Assembly (NCBI RefSeq): GCF_900100385.1
Contig: NZ_FNFC01000004.1
Span: 62,001-126,000, forward strand
Direction: 5' to 3'
Source of the DNA: Halovenus aranensis
GTDB taxonomy: Archaea > Halobacteriota > Halobacteria > Halobacteriales > Haloarculaceae
Length of the DNA: 64,000 nt
The translations under genes and the position numbers were made by a program. The notes under the pieces are model-generated. The model had not been told where the DNA came from, made no database searches, and was given only the letters and a program-made list of their open reading frames with translations. Shown here one piece after another: positions 43,767 through 53,452 of the stretch. Each line of letters starts with the position of its first letter. Position 1 is the first letter of the stretch.

Positions 43767-45583
43767 TCGCCGTCCTCGGCCGGTGTGTCCGGTCCCACCG
43801 ACGCGAATTTGACGATTACGTCAAAATGCTCAACTGCGAATCGCTCGCCGTCAGTGATGCCACGAGCATCGTGTGAGGCGAGTTCGCGCTCGACGAATCG
43901 CCGGGCTACCAGCGCCAGACGGCCGTTGCCCGCTTCGAGTTCTGTCTGTGCCTGGGTGAGCAACAGCGCACCGGTAAACACGTCGAAGATGTAGTTCGCC
44001 AGGCGCTTCGCCGAAAGCTGTGCGTACTCCTCGTCTCTGCCCGCGAGGTCGGCCATCGCACTGAGCAGGTCGTGGTATTCGGACTCGACGGTCTCGGCGG
44101 CGTCTGCGAGAGTCGGATGGTCGACGGTATCGAGATAGGCCTGAACCACCTCTGCAAAGGGTTCGTGTGCGCCTTCGCGGTCCAGGGCGCGAATCACGTC
44201 GAGTGAGAGGACGTTTTCGGTTCCCTCCCAGATTGGTAACACCTGAGCGTCTCTGAGGAGTCGCTCGGTCACAGCCTCCTCGACGTAGCCGTCACCGCCG
44301 CGAATCTCCATCGCGTAGGAGGCGGTGTCGATTGCCATCCTTGCGGTCCGGAGCTTGGCGACCGGGGTCAGCAACCGCATCATCTTGGCTGCGGTTTCGG
44401 CCTCCTCGCCGTCACGCCGGGCACGCTCGCGCTCTGAGAAGTATCGGACAGCCTCGAAGGTAAAGACGGTCGCTGCCTCGTGGTCGACGGCCATATCCAC
44501 CAAGTCGGCTTGCAACAGCGGAAACTCCGCGATTGGCTGACCGAAGGCCTCGCGGGTGGCCGCGTGTATCTTGCTCTCCAACAGCGCCCGCCCCATGATA
44601 CCGCAGGCACCAACTGCGTTCGAGAGTCGTTCGAGGTTGAGCATCTCGGCCATCTGCTCGAATCCACGCTCCTTTTGGCCGACGAGATACGCCTTCGTCC
44701 CCTCGAACTCCACCTCGCCGGTTGGGACGTTTGTCGTCCCGAGTTTATCTTTCAGTCGTCGGTATCGCTGGCGGTTGAGCACCGCTGCGGGTGGATTCCC
44801 GTCGAACGCCTCGCGGTCACCTTTCGTCAGAGCGCCCCTCTCGGGGTCGCCGTGTGGGACCAGAAACATCGAAAGTCCCGCCGTTCCCTCGGGCGCGTCG
44901 GGCGTCCGGGCCAGCGCGAGTGTGCCCTCGGCGTCGACGTTCGAGCAGAACCACTTCTCCCCGGTGAGTCGCCAGCAGTCGCTTTCCTCGTCGTACTCGG
45001 CAGTGGTCTCGATTGCGCCCACATCACTGCCGCCCTGCTTTTCGGTCAGAAACATGGCACCCTCGATGAGGTCGTCGTGGTCCCGGCTGGTCAGCCCCTC
45101 GTAGTACGCCTCGAGGTCGCCGTCGTCGAACAGTTCGAGGACGTGGGCCACCCCGGCGGTCATCGCGGCCGGACAGACAAATCCCGACGTTTCGGCGTAC
45201 GACAGGAGATACAGCATGCCGAAGTAATGGCTGTGTGAGAGTGGTTCGACCCGTCCGGGCGGTGCCTCGAAGGCGTCGGCGACGACACCGGCCTCGTATG
45301 CCAGGCGCTCTGTCTCCTTGAGCGAGGCCGGGTAGTCGACGTAGTTCTGAACGTTTCCCTCTCGGTCGTAGGTGCGGAGTTCCGGGCCGTGTTCGTCCGC
45401 GTGGTCGGCGTTCTCGGCGATGGTGTGCCCGACGACAGCACCGAACTCCCGGAGTCGAGAGGTCGCCCACCCGAACTCGTCGTTGGGGTAGATTCGCTCA
45501 AGCTCGCGCTGGAGTGTCCTGTCGAGTTCCCAGTAGTTGCAGTACCGCCCTCGGTCGTAGTCCGTGTAATCGACGCCGTCCAT
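43763..45583 (-). CDS. AidB-like acyl-CoA dehydrogenase
   Basis: 606 residues, larger than ordinary acyl-CoA dehydrogenases (about 380) and near the AidB size. The FAD-binding stretch is FLTEKQGGSDVGAIETTAEY then RLTGEKWFCSNVDAEGTLALAR, both typical of AidB. LERLSNAVGACGIMGRALLESK, and YAMEIRGGDGYVEEAVTERLLRDAQVLPIWEGTENVLSLDVIRA, follow. AidB in bacteria is a DNA-alkylation response flavoprotein with weak dehydrogenase activity; the actual role here is open, and fatty acid breakdown is an alternative. A TATA-like GTTTTTAG lies about 28 nt before the ATG. Confidence 0.87.
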   Translation of the reverse strand: MDGVDYTDYDRGRYCNYWELDRTLQRELERIYPNDEFGWATSRLREFGAVVGHTIAENADHADEHGPELRTYDREGNVQNYVDYPASLKETERLAYEAGVVADAFEAPPGRVEPLSHSHYFGMLYLLSYAETSGFVCPAAMTAGVAHVLELFDDGDLEAYYEGLTSRDHDDLIEGAMFLTEKQGGSDVGAIETTAEYDEESDCWRLTGEKWFCSNVDAEGTLALARTPDAPEGTAGLSMFLVPHGDPERGALTKGDREAFDGNPPAAVLNRQRYRRLKDKLGTTNVPTGEVEFEGTKAYLVGQKERGFEQMAEMLNLERLSNAVGACGIMGRALLESKIHAATREAFGQPIAEFPLLQADLVDMAVDHEAATVFTFEAVRYFSERERARRDGEEAETAAKMMRLLTPVAKLRTARMAIDTASYAMEIRGGDGYVEEAVTERLLRDAQVLPIWEGTENVLSLDVIRALDREGAHEPFAEVVQAYLDTVDHPTLADAAETVESEYHDLLSAMADLAGRDEEYAQLSAKRLANYIFDVFTGALLLTQAQTELEAGNGRLALVARRFVERELASHDARGITDGERFAVEHFDVIVKFASVGPDTPAEDGD

Positions 45584-45662
45584 ACAGCCCCCTCGTCGGC
45601 CTCCCTCTAAAAACTGGAGCCGAGTCGACGGAGCTAAACCCTCATTGCCACCAGCTTCGGGT

Positions 45663-46253
45663 ATGCGTCAGTTCATCGTCGTCGGCCAGAACGCGCCGAC
45701 AACTGCGGAGTTCAACTTGGACGCGCTGCCCGGTGCAGGCCGGATGGATTTGCTCGCCCGCTGTGTGACGGCCTCGTTTCTGCTCTCGCATGGCATCCGC
45801 GAGAACGTCCGGACTCATCTGGTGCTCGACGACACGGTCACCGTCCACTTCGAGGGGAGCGAGCTCCGCCGGCTCAATCCCGACGAGCGCTCGACGGCGG
45901 CGCTGATACGCACCGCCCTCGAACAGCGAGACGAAGCAGTCGGACACATGGCAGTCGAGACCTCGCCCGGCGTCTCGCTCTCCCGGCTCGATTTCGAGGC
46001 TGTCCTCGAACGCGTCGCTGACGAATCGACAATCGTCCAGCTTCACGAGGATGGAGCGTCCGCCGTCGAAGCAGACGCGCCCGCGGAGCCGGCATTCGTG
46101 CTCTCGAACCACGTCGACCTCGAATCGAAGTACAGCGAGGCCGTCGAAGCGGTCAGCGACCGGAAACTCTCGCTGGGTCCCGAACCACTCCACGCTGACC
46201 ACGCCATCACGGTCGCCCACAACTGGCTGGACACCAGTGGAGTCGGGCCGTAA
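45663..46253 (+). CDS. trmY: tRNA (pseudouridine(54)-N1)-methyltransferase
   Basis: About 196 residues. TrmY is a SPOUT methyltransferase that makes m1-pseudouridine at position 54 of archaeal tRNAs. MRQFIVVGQNAPTTAEFNLDALPGAGRMDLLARCV is the family N-terminus, and the SAM-knot region reads FVLSNHVDL then LSLGPEPLHADHAITVAHNWLD. I start at the ATG at 45663, giving MRQFIVVG; two residues upstream in frame are not family-like. It converges with the UDG-like gene 1 nt away. Confidence 0.93.
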   Translation: MRQFIVVGQNAPTTAEFNLDALPGAGRMDLLARCVTASFLLSHGIRENVRTHLVLDDTVTVHFEGSELRRLNPDERSTAALIRTALEQRDEAVGHMAVETSPGVSLSRLDFEAVLERVADESTIVQLHEDGASAVEADAPAEPAFVLSNHVDLESKYSEAVEAVSDRKLSLGPEPLHADHAITVAHNWLDTSGVGP

Positions 46254-46254
46254 C

Positions 46255-46896
46255 TCACCTGACGAGGTACGGGTCACTGCCGGGAATGAACCGCCCGAGG
46301 TCAGATATCTGCTCGTAATCGGGACCATCGAGGGCGCCGATTCGAGCCACCAGTCGGTCGCCGTCGCTGTCGTCCCAGCGGTCTGGGCTTTTGACTGGGA
46401 TAATCAGCCAGCCCGAGCCGCGCAGTTCCTCAGCGTGGCGCTTCTCCATCGCTGGCGGGTCTGACGGTACCCGGGCCGTGTAGTTCCGAAGGACGTGGGC
46501 GGTTGCAGTCGGGCCGACAGGGAGAAGTACGTGAGCGGTAATCGCCCGTAACTCCGCGTCGAAAAACGGCTCCATTTGAGCGTACGAATCGGCGTCTGGC
46601 TCGCCGTCTCCCGGGTCGCACATGTGGAGATAAGAGAGAAACGTCCGGGAGTCGGCCACTGTCTCGGCGGTCGGGTCGGCGTCCCGGAGTAGTCCCGCCT
46701 GACACAGCGTCTCGAAAAAGCGGTCAGACCACGGCTGGCCGGCAAACGGGATGCCGGAGTCGATGCCACCGTGGACCCCAGGGTGGTCGCCGATGACGTG
46801 GAAATCGGCGTTCACGTCCCCATAGCCACACACTGCACGGTCACACGGCGGTGAGAACCCGAACGGATTCTGCGTCGCCTCGGAAACGTATTCCAC
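46255..46896 (-). CDS. Uracil-DNA glycosylase superfamily protein with altered motifs
   Basis: 213 residues. The layout resembles family 4 UDG: an N-terminal Cys pair (Cys18, Cys23), then VIGDHPGVHGG and IPFAG where family 4 has GEAPG and PFVG, further cysteines at 65 and 93 (a possible Fe-S set), and a strand LLPVGPTATAHVL. The late motif that normally has HP(S/A) is IPVKSPDRWDD here. The catalytic Glu/Asp and His positions are therefore changed, so uracil excision is uncertain. Cys spacing (Cx4C) also differs from the usual Cx2C. It converges with trmY, 1 nt apart. Confidence 0.7.
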   Translation of the reverse strand: MEYVSEATQNPFGFSPPCDRAVCGYGDVNADFHVIGDHPGVHGGIDSGIPFAGQPWSDRFFETLCQAGLLRDADPTAETVADSRTFLSYLHMCDPGDGEPDADSYAQMEPFFDAELRAITAHVLLPVGPTATAHVLRNYTARVPSDPPAMEKRHAEELRGSGWLIIPVKSPDRWDDSDGDRLVARIGALDGPDYEQISDLGRFIPGSDPYLVR

Positions 46897-47006
46897 GGCG
46901 GTCTTTACGAGGGGGGTGCCAATAAGATTGCGAATTTACGGGACCACTCGCGAGTATCGAGCTGTCGGTAGACGCCCGGAAAATAAAATCGAGGTCGTGG
47001 TTGTCG

Positions 47007-48590
47007 TTACTCGGAGGCGATGACGTCGTCGATGCGGATAATCATCGTCGCGGCCTCGGTGGCGCTCTGGACGGCCTCCCGCTTGACTGCGGCGGGGTCA
47101 AGAATGCCGTACTCGACGGGTTCGTCGACGACGCCGGTCTCGTCAGCGGCGATGATGCCGGCGAACGTGCCAGCTTCGTGTTCGCTGCGGAGGTCGACCA
47201 GCGCGTCGATGGGGTCCATACCGGTGTTCTCGGCGAGCGTGCGCGGCAGCACGTCGACGGCATCGGCGAAGGCTTCGGCGGCCAGCTGGCGACGGCCCTC
47301 GACGCCGGCTGCCTCCTCGCGGACGTAGTTAGCGACGGCAATCTCGGTCGCGCCGGCACCGTAGACGACACCGCCAGCATCGACTGCTGCGGTGACGACA
47401 TCCAGCGAGTCCGAGAGTGCGCGTTCGAGTTCGTCGACGACGTGCTCGGTGCCGCCGCGGGCAAAGATTGTCACAGCCTGAGCGGCAGAGCCACCCTCGA
47501 TGAAGGCGAGGTCGTCGTCGCCGAACTTCTCGACGCTGACGGTGTCTGCGTGGCCGAGGTCGTCGTCTTCGAGCGTGTCGATAGAGCCGACGCGGGAAGC
47601 ACCGGTGGCAGCAGAGACCGACTCGGTGTCGTCGGAGCTAATGCTGTCGAACGTCAGCAGCCCCTCGTCGGCAAGCGACGTGGTGACGCGGTCGTCGACA
47701 TCGCCGGTGATGAAGACGACATCGGCACCGGTCGCGGCCAGGTCCTCTGCGTAGGACTGGAGCTGGTCGTTCTCTGCCTCGATAGCGGCGTTGAGCTGGT
47801 CGACGTTCGAGACCTGGTACTCGGCGTCGATGTTGCTCTCCTGAATCTCGAGGTCGTCGTCGAGGATGGCGACAGTCGCGTCCTCGACGGTGCGGGGCAT
47901 CCCATCGGCACCGGGACCCTCGTCGACGATGACGCCCTCGATGAGTTCCGTCGCGCTGGAGGAGGACCCGACCTGTGTGTGGATGCTGATGTTGTCGCGG
48001 TCGACGCCGTCTTCACCTTCGACGTAGTCGATGGTGTCGACGACCGTCTGGGCGAGGTCCTCGGCGGTGACGCCGCCGGTGCCCTTGCCGGTCATGCTCG
48101 ACTCGGCGACCTTGATGAGCTGGTCTCTGTCGAGGTCGGTCTCGACGACCTCCTCCTCGATTGCTTCCAGTGCCAGCTCGGCGGCCTCGTGGTACCCCTC
48201 GACGATAGTCGTCGGGTGCACCTCGTCGTCGAGAAGCGACTCTGCTTCCTTGAGCAACTCGCCGGCGAGAATCGAGGCAGTGGTCGTCCCGTCGCCGACT
48301 TCGTCTTCCTGTGTTTCGGCGACCTCGACGAGCATCTGCGCCGCAGGCTGTTCGATATCCATCTCGTCGAGGATGGTCGCTCCGTCGTTCGTGATGACGA
48401 CGTCGCCGTCGTCAGAGACGAGCATCTTATCCATCCCGCGAGGGCCGAGCGTCGTCCGTACGGCTTCGCTCACGGCCTTGCCCGCTGCGATGTTCGACGA
48501 CTGTGCGTCGTCACCGCGTGTCCGTTCCGTATCTTCACTGAGAATAAACATCGGCTGTCCGCCCATGCGTCGCTGTTCAGACTGTGACAT
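47007..48590 (-). CDS. Thermosome subunit (group II chaperonin)
   Basis: 527 residues. An ATP-driven folding chaperonin. Visible marks are the N-terminus [13 protein letters not shown], the ATPase loop [29 protein letters not shown] and the late [23 protein letters not shown]. The C-terminus ends [10 protein letters not shown], without the GGM-rich tail of the main haloarchaeal subunits, and is short; it therefore resembles the minor third type (CCT3-like) rather than CCT1/2. A strong TATA on the minus strand lies about 40 nt before the ATG. An open frame of similar size on the other strand is a shadow. Confidence 0.95.
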   Translation of the reverse strand: MSQSEQRRMGGQPMFILSEDTERTRGDDAQSSNIAAGKAVSEAVRTTLGPRGMDKMLVSDDGDVVITNDGATILDEMDIEQPAAQMLVEVAETQEDEVGDGTTTASILAGELLKEAESLLDDEVHPTTIVEGYHEAAELALEAIEEEVVETDLDRDQLIKVAESSMTGKGTGGVTAEDLAQTVVDTIDYVEGEDGVDRDNISIHTQVGSSSSATELIEGVIVDEGPGADGMPRTVEDATVAILDDDLEIQESNIDAEYQVSNVDQLNAAIEAENDQLQSYAEDLAATGADVVFITGDVDDRVTTSLADEGLLTFDSISSDDTESVSAATGASRVGSIDTLEDDDLGHADTVSVEKFGDDDLAFIEGGSAAQAVTIFARGGTEHVVDELERALSDSLDVVTAAVDAGGVVYGAGATEIAVANYVREEAAGVEGRRQLAAEAFADAVDVLPRTLAENTGMDPIDALVDLRSEHEAGTFAGIIAADETGVVDEPVEYGILDPAAVKREAVQSATEAATMIIRIDDVIASE

Positions 48591-48625
48591 TGTGTATTAC
48601 CTCAGTTAAAAGGTCGTTTGCAGTT

Positions 48626-48636
48626 CTATATAAATG
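48626..48636 (-). promoter_or_regulatory. TATA box of the thermosome gene
   Basis: On the minus strand it reads CATTTATATAG, a near-ideal archaeal TATA. It is centred about 40 nt before the ATG at 48590, so the leader is roughly 13 nt. Heat-inducible chaperonin promoters in haloarchaea have a similar core, but inducibility cannot be judged here. Confidence 0.6.
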
Positions 48637-48733
48637 TTGCTACTCGGATGGTCCCGCGAGAGCCGCTCACATGCCCCGAGACCTCGACAGAGGCGAAGCA
48701 AATTAGGTGGTGCCGGTCCGACGGGTGGAGTAG

Positions 48734-49540
48734 ATGCTGGAGCTGGAGCACGGGTTCCGCGTCGTGGACGTTCACGTGGCGCTTGAGCCCGACGAGAGCC
48801 GTCGACCACGGGGGATGGGTGACCCAGAGCAGATAGAACGCGAGATGCACCAGGCGGGTATCGTGGAGTCGCTTGCACTGCCAGAGACTCGTGAGAACGG
48901 CTATCTCCGGGTGAACAACGCTGCTGCGCGGGTCGCTGTCGACAGACCGCTCACGGCGGTCGCTCGTATCAACGGCGTTCGCGAGCCGGGGACTGGAACC
49001 GGGTCGCGGCTCCGTAACGTCGCCCGGTCGCGCGGCGACCACCACACGTCTCCCGACGAGATCGAGAAATACGCGTATGAGGGTCGCTTTGGGGGATTTG
49101 TTATCGACCCGGTCGCGGATGGTCTCCCCGATGCCGAGGTACTGGAGGCACTCGAAGCGGTCGACCGTCCTGTCATCACCTACGGCGGGAACGGTTTCCC
49201 GCCCGAGACAATCGAGGAAACGCTGTTGACGTACGATTTCCCGCTCATTATCGCACACTGTGGCGGCTACGCGCTGGATGAGGAGCTGACAAACCGGACT
49301 ATCGACCTGCTCGACAGTCACGACACCTGTTATGTCGATACCAGTTTCGTCAGGCTCCGGGACCCACTGGAGCGGGCAGTGATGGAACACCCGGATAGAG
49401 TGCTCTTTGGCAGCGGTGCACCCGCCGCGCACCCGAACGTCGCGGTGATGGAGATTCTCACGCTGGACGTGCCCGAGGACGCGATGCGGAAGGTATTCTC
49501 GAAAAACGCCGCACGCGTTATCGACTCGCTGGCACCTTAA
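48734..49540 (+). CDS. Amidohydrolase-family metal-dependent hydrolase
   Basis: 268 residues, TIM-barrel family (amidohydrolase_2 type). The opening VVDVHVALEPDE has D-V-H-V in place of the usual D-x-H-x-H, so one metal ligand seems to be missing. The middle has FPLIIAHCGGYALDEEL and the late strand VLFGSGAPAAHPNVAVMEI, the usual positions of the second His and the Asp. The substrate is unknown. It overlaps the glycosyltransferase stop by 4 nt (convergent). Confidence 0.7.
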   Translation: MLELEHGFRVVDVHVALEPDESRRPRGMGDPEQIEREMHQAGIVESLALPETRENGYLRVNNAAARVAVDRPLTAVARINGVREPGTGTGSRLRNVARSRGDHHTSPDEIEKYAYEGRFGGFVIDPVADGLPDAEVLEALEAVDRPVITYGGNGFPPETIEETLLTYDFPLIIAHCGGYALDEELTNRTIDLLDSHDTCYVDTSFVRLRDPLERAVMEHPDRVLFGSGAPAAHPNVAVMEILTLDVPEDAMRKVFSKNAARVIDSLAP

Positions 49541-50439
49541 CGCCAGTCGTAGATAGCGACCGCGCGGTCGGTTCGTGCCGAGCGACCGCTGGGGTTGCGT
49601 CTGCTCGTCCGGTCACGGCGACGCGCCCCGAACCCTTCTTTCAGTCCTGCGGCCATGTTTGCCAGCACGTTCTTGCCGGTCCCCAGCCACTCCGAGGGCC
49701 GGGTATCGCCTCGACTGACCGCCTGTAGCTCCGTGAGACAGTCACCACCTGCGTGCGAGACGAGCCGCCTGAAAACAGTGGGTCGGACGCTGTAGTTTTT
49801 GACGAGACGGTACGCGAGTGAGCGGTACTTCCAACTCCAGTCCGTTCGACGTTCGCCGCCGTCTGTCCCGACTGTCCGGCGCAGTTCCATCCCGTCGCTC
49901 CATCCGACCTCGTATGACCGTCCCGCAATTCGGTGAGCGAGGTCGCGCGACGCCCCGATTTCCAGATACTCGTCGTATCCGTCGAGTTCGTCGAGGACAG
50001 CCCGGTCGAAGGCGACGTTACCGGGGTTGAAATAGGAGACGTGTCTGCCGGCGATGGTTCGAGATTCGGGGCCCGTGACACCGTCGTCACCGTCGGCCTG
50101 CGAGACAGTCGGTCCGGTGGCGACCGCTGCCGAGTCGAGGGCCCGCTCGATAGCCCCGTGCCATCCCTCGGTGACTGCCGCCGTGTGGTCGACGAAGGCG
50201 ACAACGTCGCCGCTTGCCCGGTCGATACCCGCGTTTCGTGCCGTGGCAATCCGTCTGTCCGCGAGTTCGACGAGCACGTCGACATCGTCTCTGTCGCGGA
50301 CCATCCCCGTCGTTCCGTCCGAGGACGGGCCGTTGACGACTATGAGTTCTGCCCCGGGGGCGTGGTCGGTGAGTGCGTCCAGACAGCCCGTCAGCTGGTC
50401 GCGGGCGTTGAGCGTCGGGACCACTACCGAGATGTCCAT
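49537..50439 (-). CDS. Family 2 glycosyltransferase
   Basis: About 300 residues from the ATG at 50439 (MDISVVVPTLNARDQL). GT-A fold with the GT2 opening VVVPTLNARDQLTGCLDAL, IVVNGPSSDGT and the D-x-D-like region VAFVDHTAAVTEGW, then FNPGNVAFDRAVLDELDGYDE. The C-terminal 60 residues are Arg-rich and soluble. The longer frame to 50622 crosses the promoter. It presumably adds a sugar in surface glycan synthesis. A perfect TATA is 27 nt before the ATG, so the transcript is leaderless. Confidence 0.85.
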   Translation of the reverse strand: MDISVVVPTLNARDQLTGCLDALTDHAPGAELIVVNGPSSDGTTGMVRDRDDVDVLVELADRRIATARNAGIDRASGDVVAFVDHTAAVTEGWHGAIERALDSAAVATGPTVSQADGDDGVTGPESRTIAGRHVSYFNPGNVAFDRAVLDELDGYDEYLEIGASRDLAHRIAGRSYEVGWSDGMELRRTVGTDGGERRTDWSWKYRSLAYRLVKNYSVRPTVFRRLVSHAGGDCLTELQAVSRGDTRPSEWLGTGKNVLANMAAGLKEGFGARRRDRTSRRNPSGRSARTDRAVAIYDWR

Positions 50440-50462
50440 ATATCTCTGTAGCGGCCTGGGGG

Positions 50463-50470
50463 TATATAAT
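50463..50470 (-). promoter_or_regulatory. TATA box of the glycosyltransferase gene
   Basis: The minus-strand sequence ATTATATA is centred 27 nt before the ATG at 50439. This supports the ATG at 50439 and argues against the longer reading frame to 50622. Confidence 0.6.
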
Positions 50471-50578
50471 ATCGGTGGGCTCGACTCGAGGGGACTGACC
50501 GGGGACGGAGGGAAATTCCGAGTGACTGGAAATGACAGCCAGGGTTTTTGTACCCAGTCTGAAAATTGAGGAGCAATT

Positions 50579-52036
50579 ATGAGTGAAACAGTCTCGACGG
50601 AATCGACCGCAGCGTTTGACATTCAGCGAGTGCTCGACATCATCAATCTTCCTTCGTTCGCCCTCGACGCGGAGGGGACAGTAATCGCCTGGGACGACCA
50701 GATTGCAGACCTGCTCGGCGTCTCCGCGACTCAGGTACTCGGTGAACGAGACCTCGGCTACCGCCTCTACGACGACCAGGCTCGAAAGACGCTCGCGGAA
50801 CGTGTCCTCGAATCGCCGCGTGACGCCCACGAGCGCCACGACGGTGTCTCTCTCGCAGACGAGGAGTACGCGCTGCTCAGCGTCGACTCCGAAAACGTCT
50901 ACGAAGACAAGAGCACACTTCAGGGACAGGACATCTGGTTCATCGCCGCACCGGTCTTCGAGAACGGCGAACTGGTCGGTGTCATCGAAATCGTCCAAGA
51001 CGTTGCCGACTCCGCCCGACACCAGCGAGAGCTAGAGGAGCTGTTCGACGCGGTCATCGCCACGATGCAGGAGTACGAGATGGGGAACCTCGGTGCTACC
51101 GTCGACTTCGACAGGCGAGACACGATTCTGGGAGACGAGTTCCTCCGCATCGTCGACGGTGTCGAGGAGATGGGCACACAGATTGAAGGACTCATCGGTG
51201 AGGTACAGGTGGACGTGGCAGAACTCGACCGCGCGGCCGACGACGTTGCCGACTCCGCGCAGGAAATCGACCGGCTCACGAGCGAACAGGTCGAGGATGT
51301 CGGTCAAATTTCCTCTGAAGTGAGTAATCTGAGTGCGACTGTCGAGGAGATTGCCTCGACGGCAGAACAGGTCGAGCAGACGAGTACGCGCGCGGAACAG
51401 CTCGCTACTCAGGGGAGCCAGTCCGCCAGCCAGGCAGTCAACACGATGGAGACCGTCGGCGCCTCTGCCCACGACGTTGCGAGCGATGTCGACACGCTGG
51501 AAGAGCGGATGGCGGAAATCGACGAAGTCGTCGAAGTCATCAACGACATCGCCGAGCAGACCAACATGCTCGCGTTGAACGCCTCCATCGAGGCAGCACG
51601 CGCCGGTGAGGCCGGCGAAGGGTTTGCCGTCGTCGCAGACGAGGTCAAGTCACTCGCCGAAGAGTCACAGCAACACGCAAACGACATCGAAGAGATGGTC
51701 ACCGACATCCGGTCAGAGGCCGCCCGGACTGTCTCGAACCTTCAGGAGACGACTGACCGCGTCGATAGCGGCGTCGACCAGGTCCAGGAAGCGATGGAAC
51801 GATTCGAAGATATCGTCGAGGCAGTAGCTGAGACCGCCGAGGGCATCACACAGGTCGCCGACGCCACCGACGACCAGGCCGCGAGCGCCGAGGAAATCGC
51901 CAGTATGGTCGACCAGACTGTCCAGAAGGCAGACACGGTCTCGGGGTCGGTCGAAGAAATCGTCGCCAGCACCGAAGAACAGGCGGCCATGGTGTCCGAT
52001 ATCAACGATTCGGTGTCCGAACTGACGAGCAACTAG
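50579..52036 (+). CDS. Soluble PAS-containing chemotaxis transducer (Htr)
   Basis: 485 residues, no membrane segment. A PAS domain lies at about 14-140 (FDIQRVLDIINLPSFALDAEGTVIAWDDQIADLLG). The rest is a long coiled-coil transducer with the hairpin tip EQTNMLALNASIEAARAGEAGEGFAVVADEVKSLAEES that binds CheW/CheA. Methylation helices flank the tip. It would respond to an internal signal such as redox or a ligand bound by PAS. A GGAG Shine-Dalgarno 6 nt before the ATG sets the start. Confidence 0.93.
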   Translation: MSETVSTESTAAFDIQRVLDIINLPSFALDAEGTVIAWDDQIADLLGVSATQVLGERDLGYRLYDDQARKTLAERVLESPRDAHERHDGVSLADEEYALLSVDSENVYEDKSTLQGQDIWFIAAPVFENGELVGVIEIVQDVADSARHQRELEELFDAVIATMQEYEMGNLGATVDFDRRDTILGDEFLRIVDGVEEMGTQIEGLIGEVQVDVAELDRAADDVADSAQEIDRLTSEQVEDVGQISSEVSNLSATVEEIASTAEQVEQTSTRAEQLATQGSQSASQAVNTMETVGASAHDVASDVDTLEERMAEIDEVVEVINDIAEQTNMLALNASIEAARAGEAGEGFAVVADEVKSLAEESQQHANDIEEMVTDIRSEAARTVSNLQETTDRVDSGVDQVQEAMERFEDIVEAVAETAEGITQVADATDDQAASAEEIASMVDQTVQKADTVSGSVEEIVASTEEQAAMVSDINDSVSELTSN

Positions 52037-52057
52037 TACCGCGCTGTCGAAGGTCGC

Positions 52058-53368
52058 TTACTCGCTCCGGAAATCCGCGAGCGTAGGACGGTCGTACTCG
52101 CCGGGGAATGCCTCGACAGAGACCTGAATCTGGTCGCCCGAGGCCATTTCTTTCAGCGTCAGTTCGTCGTTTTCGAGGTCTTGCTCGCCGACGATGACGA
52201 CGGTCTCGGCGTTGATACTGTCTGCGTAGTCGAGTTGTGCTCCGAATCCACGTCCCGCAACGTCTCCTTCGACGATGTGGCCCCGCTCACGGAGTTGGCG
52301 GGCAACTTTTGCCGCGACGGGCCGAGTGTCGCCGACCTGCAAGACGTAGTAATCGGTCGTAAACTCCTCTGCGGGCCAGACACCCGCGCGTTCGAGCAAT
52401 AGGGGCAGTGTCGAGTTCATCACGCCCGGCGCGACACCGACGGCCGGCATCTCCGGACCACCGTAGGACTCGATGAGGTCGTCGTACCGGCCGCCGCCGA
52501 AGATGGCCCGGGATATCTCTCCCTCCGCGTCGAAACACTCGAAGACGACACCGGTGTAGTAATCAAGTCCCCGGGCGGTTTCGAGCGACACGTCACAGTA
52601 CTCTCGGACGCCGTAGTCGTCGGCTGCCGAGAGGACTGCCTGCAGGTTCTCGACGGCAGACTCGACGCTGTCGGTGAACGCGACGAGTTCGCCTAGGTCG
52701 TCGTTGCCCGCTGCGAGCAGGTCGACGAAGGTTTCGGCCTGGTCTCCGTCGAGGCCGGCGTCTTCGAGCAGCCGGAGGTACTCGTGGCGGTCGACCTTCT
52801 CGGATTTATCCACGGCTCGAATCGCCGCCCGCACGTCGACATCGCCGTCGAACGACCGGAGTAGTTCGCCGAGAATATCCCGGTGAGAGACACGAAACTC
52901 GAAGTCATCGGCAGTGAGACCCAGCCCAGTGAGCGTGTCCGCGCCGAAGGCCAGAATCTCTGCGTCGGCCGCCGGGTCCGACGCACCGAAGATGTCGACG
53001 TTCGTCTGGTAGAACTCCCGGAACCGCCCCTGCTGGGGTTCCTCGTAGCGCCAGAACGGACGCGTCGAGAACCACTTGATTGGTTTCGCGAGTTCCTGAC
53101 TGCGCCCGGCGACCATGCGGGCGACTGTCGGCGTCAGTTCAGGCGTAAGCGCGACGTGGCGGCCGCCCTTGTCCTCGAAGGCGTACAGCTCTTCGACAAT
53201 CTCTTCGCCGCTTTTCTCGATGTACATCTCTGCCGGCTCCATGGCCGGCGTCTCTATCTCGCGAAATCCGTACCCCCGGGCGGTGTCCTCGACCGTGTCG
53301 ATGACCTCCCGGTAGGCCGTCATTTCTTCGGGGTACACCTCAGAGAACCCCTTGATGCCGTCGTACAT
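52058..53368 (-). CDS. hisS: Histidyl-tRNA synthetase
   Basis: 436 residues from the ATG at 53368, giving MYDGIKGFSEVYPEEM, the usual archaeal opening. A GTG at 53425 gives 19 more residues but is disfavoured: TATA-like elements near 53414-53431 would overlap it. Class II motifs: motif 2 RPFWRYEEPQQGRFREFYQTNVDIFG and the histidine-binding ARGLDYYTGVVFE. It charges tRNA-His. It is divergent from the cytidine deaminase gene. Confidence 0.93.
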   Translation of the reverse strand: MYDGIKGFSEVYPEEMTAYREVIDTVEDTARGYGFREIETPAMEPAEMYIEKSGEEIVEELYAFEDKGGRHVALTPELTPTVARMVAGRSQELAKPIKWFSTRPFWRYEEPQQGRFREFYQTNVDIFGASDPAADAEILAFGADTLTGLGLTADDFEFRVSHRDILGELLRSFDGDVDVRAAIRAVDKSEKVDRHEYLRLLEDAGLDGDQAETFVDLLAAGNDDLGELVAFTDSVESAVENLQAVLSAADDYGVREYCDVSLETARGLDYYTGVVFECFDAEGEISRAIFGGGRYDDLIESYGGPEMPAVGVAPGVMNSTLPLLLERAGVWPAEEFTTDYYVLQVGDTRPVAAKVARQLRERGHIVEGDVAGRGFGAQLDYADSINAETVVIVGEQDLENDELTLKEMASGDQIQVSVEAFPGEYDRPTLADFRSE

Positions 53369-53452
53369 GTCACCGCCTTCGAGAAGCGCGCGCTTGAAAG
53401 CACCGTCTCGTGACTCATAAGACACTTATCGAATCGCCAACTCGCCGGTTCC

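Noticed and set aside
47001-48587. 528-codon open frame on the plus strand opposite the thermosome gene
   Set aside because: It is an antisense shadow produced by GC-rich codon use. The minus-strand frame has unmistakable chaperonin motifs and a good promoter; the plus-strand translation has none.
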